A stretch of DNA of 64,000 nucleotides from JAJPHU01 sp035553375 (GTDB lineage: Bacteria > Planctomycetota > Planctomycetia > Gemmatales > Gemmataceae). The notes below the pieces were generated by a model. The model was not told where the DNA came from, made no database searches, and saw nothing but the letters and a program-made list of their open reading frames with translations. The stretch is from assembly GCA_035553375.1 (NCBI GenBank), contig DATNCY010000148.1, positions 49,208 to 113,207 of the forward strand, read 5' to 3'. A program made the position numbers and the translations under genes. Positions 1-6,950 of this stretch are shown in pieces. Every line of letters starts with the position of its first letter. Position 1 is the first letter of the stretch.

Positions 1-1
1 G

Positions 2-541
2 ACCAAGGCGGCGCAGATGCCCGCGAAAGCACCGACGCAGGCACCCTCGGCGAACGGCCGGCGTAAGCCGGCTGGTACAGGCCAAAACCAGCCGGCTGAC
101 GCCGGCCATTCGCCGAAGGAATCCGCACCGCCCGCGCATTCGACGCCATCCGCACCGCCCGGAAAGCCCGCGAAACAAGCGGATAACTCCGGCAAGATAC
201 TGACGGATGCACCCGTCGATCCGCTCACGCTGGCGCAGACGCTCTTTCTGGCGGGCGATCACGCCGGCGCGCTGAACCTGTATCGCCAACTCGAAAAGGA
301 AGAGCAGAGCACCGAGGGGCGCATCACGATTCAATACATGCTCGCTTGCTGTCTGCGCAAACTCGGCAAGACGGATGAGGCGTCCACCCTCTATCGCGAG
401 GTGGCCAACTCCGACGGCAACGATGTGCTGGTCGAGAACGCCCAGTGGTATCTGCGCGCGATGAAAGAGCGGCGCGAACTGGAGACGCAGTTCGACGAAC
501 TGAGACAGCGCCGGCAAGCCTTAACCCCGAGGAAGCCATGA
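2..541 (+). CDS. TPR-like protein, 5' end outside window
   Basis: The frame is open to the first base of the window, so the gene probably starts upstream; the first visible ATG is at 17. The C-terminal half (about residues 75-140 counted from that ATG) reads like tetratricopeptide helices (AGDHAGALNLYRQL, YMLACCLRKLGKTDEASTLY), followed by a charged helical tail. The N-terminal half is low complexity, rich in Pro and Ala. A copy of the palindromic repeat family A (49-114) lies inside the reading frame and encodes about 20 residues. The stop overlaps the start of the flgN-like gene (ATGA), so the two are probably translationally coupled and the protein likely serves flagellar assembly. The exact role is unknown. 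Confidence 0.6.
   Translation, partial: TKAAQMPAKAPTQAPSANGRRKPAGTGQNQPADAGHSPKESAPPAHSTPSAPPGKPAKQADNSGKILTDAPVDPLTLAQTLFLAGDHAGALNLYRQLEKEEQSTEGRITIQYMLACCLRKLGKTDEASTLYREVANSDGNDVLVENAQWYLRAMKERRELETQFDELRQRRQALTPRKP
49..114. repeat. Palindromic repeat family A, copy 1 (inside a CDS)
   Basis: An inverted repeat with arms beginning GGCGAACGGCCGGCG and ending CGCCGGCCATTCGCC around a short loop. Related copies are at 6885-6950, 10056-10129 and 50440-50506. This copy is read through as part of the TPR-like protein. Confidence 0.85.
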
Positions 542-945
542 ACGACGCAAGCACGGATTGGCAAGCCGTGTTGCAGACGGCCTACCTTGAGGAAGCCGCC
601 TGCTATGCGCGGGCGGCGCAGCTGGCCGGCGAACTGGTGGCGGCGTGTGGCCGCGGGGAACCGATCGGCGACCAATTGCGCCCCATTCTGGATCTGCTCG
701 ATGAGGTTGCCCTTCACGAGTCGCGTATCGCACCGACGAAAGCGAGTTGGGAGCAAGCCGGCCGGCCTACTGGCCCCGAATTGCGCGGCATGATGGATCG
801 CATCGCCGCCTTGATCGAGCAACTGGGCGGTCAGTTGAAGACGATCGAGCAAGCTGCCCGCGAGCGGCGCGAGCGGCTGGCGGTCGAACTTGACGCCTGC
901 AACCGTCGGCGCCAAATGCAACGCGCGTATGCGAGGGAATCGTGA
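538..945 (+). CDS. flgN: FlgN-like flagellar export chaperone
   Basis: A 135-residue, almost wholly alpha-helical, charged protein without signal or membrane segment. Size, heptad-like helices (LIEQLGGQLKTIEQAARERR) and position directly upstream of fliK, flgD and flgE fit FlgN, the cytosolic chaperone for hook-associated proteins. The start was set at 538 because that ATG overlaps the previous stop (ATGA); an in-frame ATG at 445 would overlap the upstream gene by almost 100 bases. The 3' end overlaps the GTG start of fliK. FlgN proteins diverge strongly, so the name rests mostly on context and shape. Confidence 0.6.
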   Translation: MNDASTDWQAVLQTAYLEEAACYARAAQLAGELVAACGRGEPIGDQLRPILDLLDEVALHESRIAPTKASWEQAGRPTGPELRGMMDRIAALIEQLGGQLKTIEQAARERRERLAVELDACNRRRQMQRAYARES

Positions 946-2483
946 GCGAGTGCTGCCGTGGTGAGCCGCGCGAGAATGCGACGTGTGGTAAGGTGCAACA
1001 GGATTGCCGCACGCACCGCACCACGGATTGGGTCGCCATGCCCGCCATCGCCATCGCTTCGCTAACCTCGTCGATTCTTTCCGCCGTGGCCAACACCGCC
1101 GGCCATGCTGCCGCGTCGTCAAGCAATGGCAAATCCGCAGCAGCCAAACAAACGGATTCGCACAAGGATTCCTCAGACCCGGCCAACCTCGCGAACGCTT
1201 TCCTTGCTTGCCTGGCGAGCGCCGTCGCCGGTGTTCCCGCCGCGACTCAGGCGGCCATTTCCGGCACGGGAGCCGTCTCGGCCACTGGATCGACCAAAAA
1301 CGTAAAAGGCATCCCGACCGCATCGGCCTCAACGCCATCGTCCGATCAAGCCGTCGCCAATGCGCAGAAACCGCAAGCGGCCACGCCCCTGGCGGCGCTG
1401 ACCATCGCGCCGGCCGCGACGAAGATTGCCCCCGCGAAACCCCTGCCGATGGCGGCTACTCCTGGGGCGACTGTCGATCATCCCGCCGCACAACAGACGA
1501 AGGTCGCGATCGTTCCCGGTTTGTCGGGCGCAACCGTCGCTGCTGCCAAACCTGGGACGGCTGGAACGATTTCTACGGGAGTGCCTGCGGTCGGCCAGCC
1601 GTCAATCGCACGCCAGACGACTCCCGCCGCGAATAAGGAGCAACCGGGGCCGACCAATACCCTTCCCGCCCTCCTCAGCATTCGTGTCCCGACCCTGCCT
1701 GCGGCGTCCGATGCGGCCAGCATTCCCGCCACGCCAACCGCAACCGTTCCCGCGCCGGCGGCCATCCGAACGGCCACGGTAGCGCCCACCGACGTACATA
1801 CTGACATCCCGTTGTCACCATCCGTCGGGGAACCGCGTGAATTCGGCTTATCGCCCACGCTTGGCGCGGCGGCGACGATGAAGCCCCTCGTGAAAACCGG
1901 CTCGGCCTTCGCGCTGGAACCTTCCAACCACGATGAGCGCGGCGAGACACGACAGCCATCGGCCACGCCGACCCATGCCCTTCAGGAACCGGCCGCGACG
2001 GGAACCATCGCCGCTCCCGCAGCGGCGTCTGCGCCGACGGTGCCATCGAGCGGCGCTGCACCGATTCCTCCGATCGCGGATCAACTTACGCAGGCGATCA
2101 TCACCCGCGCGGATGTGGTCAACCACGAGGGGCGAACCGATTTTCATTTGCGTTTGGAACCACCGCAACTGGGCACGGTGCAGATTCACCTGACCGCGAC
2201 GGATCACTCGATTTCGGCCCGCGTCGTGGTCGCGCAGGAAGGCACTCGGCAATTGATCGAGGGCCAGGCCGACCAGCTGCGTCAGTCGCTGGCGAATGCC
2301 GGCGTATCACTGACGGGCTTCGACGTGACACAAAATGGCGGCGGCTCATCCGGCGGCGGACGGCAAAACCCTGAGCCGCCCATGCCTCTCGTGTTGCCTC
2401 ACACCGCGTCGTTTTCGCGCCCGGCGGTCGCGGTCAAACTACCCACGCGCAGCGCGACGAATGGAATCGACATTCTGGCCTGA
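942..2483 (+). CDS. fliK: Flagellar hook-length control protein FliK
   Basis: 513 residues from a GTG overlapping the upstream stop (GTGA); an ATG at 1038 (MPAIAIASLTSS) is the alternative start. Residues 50-370 are a long Ala/Pro/Thr-rich linker, as expected of the molecular ruler. The C-terminal part (about residues 385-470) is a typical Flg_hook domain with the diagnostic LEPPQLGTVQIHL segment and then a helical DQLRQSLANAGVSLTGFDV stretch. FliK is secreted during hook growth and switches FlhB substrate specificity when the hook is complete. It is followed 35 bases later by flgD and flgE, the usual hook gene order. Confidence 0.93.
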   Translation: MSECCRGEPRENATCGKVQQDCRTHRTTDWVAMPAIAIASLTSSILSAVANTAGHAAASSSNGKSAAAKQTDSHKDSSDPANLANAFLACLASAVAGVPAATQAAISGTGAVSATGSTKNVKGIPTASASTPSSDQAVANAQKPQAATPLAALTIAPAATKIAPAKPLPMAATPGATVDHPAAQQTKVAIVPGLSGATVAAAKPGTAGTISTGVPAVGQPSIARQTTPAANKEQPGPTNTLPALLSIRVPTLPAASDAASIPATPTATVPAPAAIRTATVAPTDVHTDIPLSPSVGEPREFGLSPTLGAAATMKPLVKTGSAFALEPSNHDERGETRQPSATPTHALQEPAATGTIAAPAAASAPTVPSSGAAPIPPIADQLTQAIITRADVVNHEGRTDFHLRLEPPQLGTVQIHLTATDHSISARVVVAQEGTRQLIEGQADQLRQSLANAGVSLTGFDVTQNGGGSSGGGRQNPEPPMPLVLPHTASFSRPAVAVKLPTRSATNGIDILA

Positions 2484-2518
2484 CGCCGAATGTCTCGCTC
2501 ATTGAGAGGAGAAGGTTC

Positions 2519-2935
2519 ATGGCAATCCCTGGTATTGGCGGCTCCCAAACGTCGTCTCCGCCGAGCGCGGCATCCTCGCAGCCGATGATTAATCAGCAAC
2601 AGTTTCTTCAATTGTTGACTGCGCAGCTCAAAGCTCAAGATCCCATGAACCCAGTCAGCGCCACGGACTTCACCTCGCAACTCGCTCAGTTGTCGTCGCT
2701 CAGCGGCATCGAACAACTCAATACGAGTATTCAGCAGATGCTGCAACTTCAGCAACTCAGCCAGGGAGCCGCGCTGATGGGCAAGACGGTGACGTTCGCC
2801 CAATCGGGCACCAACCCGTCCGGTAAGGGCATTGTCCAGGGGGTTGCCGTGCAAAACGGACAACTCCAGATCCAGGTCGGCAAACAGCAAGTGCCGATCG
2901 CCCAGATTAACGGCATTGTGCAAACACCAAACTAA
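2519..2935 (+). CDS. flgD: Flagellar hook-capping protein FlgD
   Basis: 138 residues with a strong ribosome site (GAGAGGAGAAGG) before the ATG. The family-defining segment is clear at about residues 25-70: FLQLLTAQLKAQDPMNP followed by a Gln/Leu-rich FTSQLAQLSSLSGIEQLN. FlgD caps the growing hook and guides FlgE assembly. The protein is shorter than enterobacterial FlgD (over 200 residues): it keeps the N-terminal export region and a short beta stretch (MGKTVTFA to QVPIAQI) but lacks the usual Ig/tudor-type C-terminal domains, as some other phyla also do. It is followed by heptamer repeats and then flgE. Confidence 0.93.
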   Translation: MAIPGIGGSQTSSPPSAASSQPMINQQQFLQLLTAQLKAQDPMNPVSATDFTSQLAQLSSLSGIEQLNTSIQQMLQLQQLSQGAALMGKTVTFAQSGTNPSGKGIVQGVAVQNGQLQIQVGKQQVPIAQINGIVQTPN

Positions 2936-3140
2936 AAAATCCGAAATACGAAATCCGAAATACGAAAGAAATCCGAAATACGAATCAACAAATCCAAAAC
3001 CGAAAGAACGATAGATGGTTTTGATTTTTGAGTTTTTCATTTGAGATTTCTTTCGGATTTCGGATTTCGGATTTCGGATTTCCCGCGCCGCGGGTGAGGA
3101 TTTCCCGCGCCGCGGGTGAGGATTTCGGATTTTTATTTGA
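2936..3140. repeat. Heptamer inverted-repeat locus 1 (ATCCGAA / TTCGGAT)
   Basis: Between flgD and flgE. The left side (about 2938-2985) carries repeated ATCCGAA and ATACGAA units; the right side (about 3046-3082 and 3120-3131) carries the complementary TTTCGGA units in tandem, so the transcript could fold into a long hairpin. Inside the right half is a twice-repeated module TTTCCCGCGCCGCGGGTGAG. The same heptamer and a near-identical module occur at 19073-19290. Confidence 0.85.
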
Positions 3141-3160
3141 AGCACCAGGAGATACACCCA

Positions 3161-4810
3161 ATGGCTAGTTCTCTACTCGCGGGCGTTTCGGGATTGCAAG
3201 CCAACCAGCAAATGCTCAATGTGGTGGGCAACGATCTCGCCAACCTTAACACCACCGGCTTCAAGACGCAATCATCGCTCTTTTCGGATCTTCTTTATCA
3301 GACACTTTCTCCGGCTTCCGCTTCCCAGAACGGTGGCGGGACAAACCCGCTGCAAGTCGGCTTCGGCACCATGACCTCGACCCTCGAAACCAACTTCACG
3401 CAGGGGGCGCTGACAACGACGGGCAACCCACTGGATGTGGCCCTTCAAGGGCAGGGGTTTTTCGTCGCCAACAACGGAACCCAAAACCTGTACACGCGCG
3501 CCGGCGCATTCAACATCGATGCCGCCGGCTATCTCGTCGATCCGGCGACCAGCTTCAAAATCCAGCGAACCGGCACCGTCGGCGAAGGATCGGCCACCAG
3601 TCCCGCCTTCCAGACGGCCAGCGTCAGCGACATCAAAATCCCCCTGGGAACCGGCATTCCAGGGCAGGCCAGCACCAACGTCACGCTGCAAGGTAATCTC
3701 AGCGCGCAGGCGCTTGGCCCTCTGGCTCAGACCTTGACTACCGCGGCAACCTTCCAGAGCGGCGGCTCGCCCGCCACCGGCACAACGACGCTCAACAGCC
3801 TCGCCGACAATCAGAGCGCCTATCAAGCGGGCGATTCGATTGTGTTACAGGGCACGACCACGACGGGTGCCGCAGTCAATGCCACGCTCGCCGTCGGCCC
3901 GGCAACCACGCTCAATGATGTCCTCGCCGCCATCAACACGAATTTTCCCGGTTCCACGGCCTCGCTGGACAGCAGCGGCAATGTGGTCATCCAGGCGAAC
4001 ACAACGGGACCGTCCAAGTTGCAACTGAGCATCACGGACGCCGTGGGCAACCAGGGGGCGAGCAGTTGGGGTAGTCACGGATTGCAAGCGACGACAATGG
4101 GGCAGAACGGCGACACGGTCAACGGTGCCATTCAGGTCTTCGACTCGCAGGGCACGGCGCACAATCTCTCGCTGACGTTCCAGAAACAGGCTCCCAATAC
4201 CTGGAACTTGACGGCGTCCATTCCGGCCTCGGACGGCACCATGATTAACGGCACCGTCACGGGCATCACATTCAACAGCGATGGTTCGTTCCGTCAAGTA
4301 AGTGGATCGGGCAGTATCTCCTTCCAGATCATCGGTCTGTCGGCACCACAAACCGTCGCCCTCAATTTCGGCTCGCCCAATGGTTTCAACGGCGTGACGC
4401 AGTTTGGCGGCCCCTCGTCGGCAGCGGCGACGACTCAAGATGGCTATGCCGCCGGCACCCTGTCCAGCGTCTCCATAACGCAGGATGGCGTCGTCAATGG
4501 CATATTCACCAATGGTCGAATCTTCTCCCTGGCCCAGTTGGCCGTCGCGCAGTTCACCAATCCAGCCGGTCTGAACCGCGAAGGACAGAACTACTACAGT
4601 GCGACGATTAATTCGGGTGTGCCGCTGATTGCCGGCGGTCAGGCCGGCGGGCGCGGTTCCATCCAGGAAGGCTCTCTTGAATCGTCGAATGTGGATGTGT
4701 CGCTGGCGTTTACCCAACTCATCACGGCGCAACAGGGCTATCAGGTCAACGCGCGATCTATCTCGATCGGCACCCAGGTATTGCAAGATTTGGTGAGCAT
4801 TATTCGATAA
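3161..4810 (+). CDS. flgE: Flagellar hook protein FlgE
   Basis: 549 residues from the ATG at 3161, preceded by CCAGGAG. The N-terminus MASSLLAGVSGLQANQQMLN with NDLANLNTTGFK is the classic rod/hook/filament D0 signature. The C-terminus (SSNVDVSLAFTQLITAQQGY, then a helix ending VLQDLVSIIR) is the matching FlgE D0 helix. The middle (about residues 80-500) is the variable Thr/Gly/Ser-rich outer region. FlgE polymerises into the hook, the universal joint outside the cell. An upstream in-frame ATG at 3116 would add 15 residues encoded by repeat DNA and was rejected. The gene converges on fliN, with heptamer repeats between them. Confidence 0.96.
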   Translation: MASSLLAGVSGLQANQQMLNVVGNDLANLNTTGFKTQSSLFSDLLYQTLSPASASQNGGGTNPLQVGFGTMTSTLETNFTQGALTTTGNPLDVALQGQGFFVANNGTQNLYTRAGAFNIDAAGYLVDPATSFKIQRTGTVGEGSATSPAFQTASVSDIKIPLGTGIPGQASTNVTLQGNLSAQALGPLAQTLTTAATFQSGGSPATGTTTLNSLADNQSAYQAGDSIVLQGTTTTGAAVNATLAVGPATTLNDVLAAINTNFPGSTASLDSSGNVVIQANTTGPSKLQLSITDAVGNQGASSWGSHGLQATTMGQNGDTVNGAIQVFDSQGTAHNLSLTFQKQAPNTWNLTASIPASDGTMINGTVTGITFNSDGSFRQVSGSGSISFQIIGLSAPQTVALNFGSPNGFNGVTQFGGPSSAAATTQDGYAAGTLSSVSITQDGVVNGIFTNGRIFSLAQLAVAQFTNPAGLNREGQNYYSATINSGVPLIAGGQAGGRGSIQEGSLESSNVDVSLAFTQLITAQQGYQVNARSISIGTQVLQDLVSIIR

Positions 4811-4811
4811 C

Positions 4812-4955
4812 CAGTGTTCAGTGTTCAGTTTTCAGTGTTCAGTGTTCAGTGTGAAGAATAAGGGGCAGCAACCAATTGTGAGTGATTCGCTGGTTCTGGC
4901 TACTGAAAACTGAACACTGAAAACTGAAAACTGAAAACTGAAAACTGAACACTTA
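4812..4955. repeat. Heptamer inverted-repeat locus 2 (GTTCAGT / ACTGAAC)
   Basis: Between the convergent flgE and fliN stops. The left part repeats CAGTGTTCAGT and CAGTTTTC units; the right part (about 4902-4951) repeats ACTGAAA and ACTGAAC units, the reverse complement of the left. The period is 7 bases. As RNA it would form a long AU-rich stem and may act as a bidirectional transcription end. Confidence 0.85.
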
Positions 4956-4957
4956 AC

Positions 4958-5374
4958 TTAAGCCCTCTTTTTCGGCTCCGCTATCTCCTTGATGCGAATG
5001 GCGAAGCAATCATCGACAACAACGACTTCGCCGCGCGCCAGCAAAAACCCCTGAACCATGAGATCCACGGGTTCGGAGACGGAGCGGTTCAGTTCCAGCA
5101 CCGAATTGACGTTGAGGTTGAGAACCGAACTAATTGGCATCGTCACACGTCCCAACTCGGCCGTGACGCTGACGGTGACATCGAGAAGACGGTCCAGGGG
5201 CGCGGCCGTGCCCGGCGTCGCGGGAGGAGTCAGCTGCGCGAAATCGGCGACGCGCGCCACCACATCGGAACGGGCGGAGCGCCCGGCCGTATCCGCCCCC
5301 TTCAGGGCCGCCGAGGGATGAACGGCACTCGCTTGCTCCGGCGCACGCGTTTCGGTCTCAGTCGTTGGCATCAT
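4958..5374 (-). CDS. fliN: Flagellar motor switch protein FliN
   Basis: 138 residues. The C-terminal 75 residues are a full SpoA/FliN domain: LLDVTVSVTAELGRVTMPIS, then a VLELNRSVSEPVDLMVQG segment and a final FAIRIKEI strand. The first 55 residues are a variable, probably disordered leader. FliN forms the lower C-ring with FliM and binds FliH of the export apparatus. The ATG follows GAGGAGGC. It lies 6 bases downstream of fliM in a fliL-fliM-fliN operon on the minus strand. Confidence 0.94.
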   Translation of the reverse strand: MMPTTETETRAPEQASAVHPSAALKGADTAGRSARSDVVARVADFAQLTPPATPGTAAPLDRLLDVTVSVTAELGRVTMPISSVLNLNVNSVLELNRSVSEPVDLMVQGFLLARGEVVVVDDCFAIRIKEIAEPKKRA

Positions 5375-5380
5375 GCCTCC

Positions 5381-6244
5381 TCACTCTCGCAGAGATTCGA
5401 TCTGTAGCGATTGCCGCGAACCGACCCGGCCTGGCCAGCCCCGGAACTTCGGGCGATCGTCCACGCGGGCGATGAGCGGCTCAGAGACGCGCTGATTAAG
5501 GATCAGCAAATCGCCCGGCACCAGGCCGGCCAGCTGGGTGATCGGCAATTCGACCTTGCCCAGTTCCACTGTCACTTCGATCGGCAGTTCACGGACCAGC
5601 GATTCCAGTTTGCGCGGCGTGTCCTGTTCGCTCAGCGTCTGCACGGCGACATCGGCGCGGGTGATGCGCTCATGCAGTGGCTGATACGAAGCCAGCCAGC
5701 ACCAGTCCTGCTCGCCGAAGGGACCGCGCAGGGTGAACGTGCATTGCACAACCTGGCCGACCTTGGCGAACAGCCGCGTCCAGCGCGGCGACGGTTCGCG
5801 TTCGCCCACGGTCAACGGAATCGGCGTCGATCCGGTCCACGTCTCTTGCAGGACGGCGGCCAGCAGGTTCTGCATCAGATATTCACACAGCGATAGCTCA
5901 ACGACCGTCAGTTCGCGGTCGGCCGGCAACTCGGTCAGCGTCTCACCGAGCGCGCCGTTGACCAGGGCCAAGGCGAGCGGACGCGGCCAGATGAACAGCA
6001 TGCTGGCCGGTTCGCCAGTGAAGGCGAGGCGATGGCCGATCGTGGCGTCAGGCAGCCGCGCCAGCATCTCCGCCGGCGGCGCGCTCTCGATGTCGCGCAA
6101 CGCCAGTTCAATGCGGAAGGGCAGATACTGCGCTCCCTTTTCCGCAGACAGTTGGCCGGCGGCGCGCAGCCAAGCCGTCAACCGTTGTTCCAGCGTCCCG
6201 GCCGGACGATCCGGCTTGCGAAAGTTATAAGGCTTTAGCGTCAT
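5381..6244 (-). CDS. fliM: Flagellar motor switch protein FliM, short N-terminus
   Basis: 287 residues against about 320-335 for well-studied FliM. It begins directly with MTLKPYNFRKPDR, which matches the FliM segment that normally follows the N-terminal CheY-binding peptide (EIDALL-type motif). No such motif is present and the start is fixed by an ATGA overlap with fliL. The middle domain and the C-terminal SpoA domain (LPIEVTVELGKVELPITQLA, then VSEPLIARVDD) are intact. FliM is the core C-ring subunit that sets rotation direction. Loss of the CheY-P docking peptide suggests a different form of switch control; no chemotaxis gene is seen in the window. Confidence 0.93.
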   Translation of the reverse strand: MTLKPYNFRKPDRPAGTLEQRLTAWLRAAGQLSAEKGAQYLPFRIELALRDIESAPPAEMLARLPDATIGHRLAFTGEPASMLFIWPRPLALALVNGALGETLTELPADRELTVVELSLCEYLMQNLLAAVLQETWTGSTPIPLTVGEREPSPRWTRLFAKVGQVVQCTFTLRGPFGEQDWCWLASYQPLHERITRADVAVQTLSEQDTPRKLESLVRELPIEVTVELGKVELPITQLAGLVPGDLLILNQRVSEPLIARVDDRPKFRGWPGRVGSRQSLQIESLRE

Positions 6245-6744
6245 TGCACCACGAATTCTTCAAAGAAGATATCGAGGATCTTCTCCGAACCGTCGGGGAA
6301 GAGTTCCTTATTAAACTCGTGCCAAATCTCGCGGCGCAGCTTGTTCACGCCCGGAGCGCCACTGACCTCCAGGAGCGATTTGTCCGACAAATGACTGATA
6401 AGCCAATTCTTCAACAGCGGCTTGTTCTTGCCAATCAAATCCGTCATCACCTTTTCATCGTGGTCATCGACGACGAGAAGCAATTTGACGCGTAAATAGC
6501 GCGTTAAACGATCTTCATTGAGATTAACGACGACATCGCCGAAATTCACATAGGCGCGCTTGGGCGTTTGCCCGTGTCCATGACTGCTCTCGTCCTTGGC
6601 ATGACTGTCCTTGGTCGGTGCGTGCATGAGGAGGTAGGGCACGGCCACGCCCGCTGCCAACGCCATCAAGCCGCAGACGCCGACCACGATCAGCAACATT
6701 TTGCCGCCGCTCTTGGCGGGCGGGGCAGCGTTTTCTTTTGACAT
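6241..6744 (-). CDS. fliL: Flagellar basal body-associated protein FliL
   Basis: 167 residues with a short cytosolic N-terminus, one membrane helix at about residues 15-40 (MLLIVVGVCGLMALAAGVAV), a His/Ser-rich linker, and a periplasmic FliL domain starting YVNFGDVVVNLNEDRLTRYL. FliL rings surround and support stator units. The start ATG follows GGAGAG. The stop overlaps the fliM start. First gene of the minus-strand fliLMN operon. Confidence 0.93.
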   Translation of the reverse strand: MSKENAAPPAKSGGKMLLIVVGVCGLMALAAGVAVPYLLMHAPTKDSHAKDESSHGHGQTPKRAYVNFGDVVVNLNEDRLTRYLRVKLLLVVDDHDEKVMTDLIGKNKPLLKNWLISHLSDKSLLEVSGAPGVNKLRREIWHEFNKELFPDGSEKILDIFFEEFVVQ

Positions 6745-6884
6745 GGCAGACGCTCTCCGGTGTCACGGCGAGATTGTGCGTTGGTGTAATCGGTCAAGAC
6801 ACCTGATTCAGCATCGTCTCACGAGACGGCCGACCTTGAGGATCGTTCGGAATTTACGGCGCGAATGGCGGCCGTTTCGATTTT

Positions 6885-6950
6885 GGCGAACGGCCGGCGT
6901 CAGCCGGCTGGTATGGAATCCTACCAGCCGGCTGACGCCGGCCGTTCGCC
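6885..6950. repeat. Palindromic repeat family A, copy 2
   Basis: Inverted arms GGCGAACGGCCGGCG and CGCCGGCCGTTCGCC, extended on both sides by TTT and AAA. It lies between fliL and the HDOD-GGDEF gene. The stop codon of the latter (6921-6923) sits in the loop, so half of the repeat is coding. Confidence 0.88.

Noticed and set aside
1038..2483. Shorter FliK start at ATG 1038
   Set aside because: Kept only as an alternative: the GTG at 942 overlaps the upstream stop in the GTGA manner used by other genes here. The sequence alone cannot settle it.
2936..3140. CRISPR-like array
   Set aside because: The units are 7 bases without unique spacers, and the second half is inverted. This is tandem-repeat DNA, not a CRISPR.
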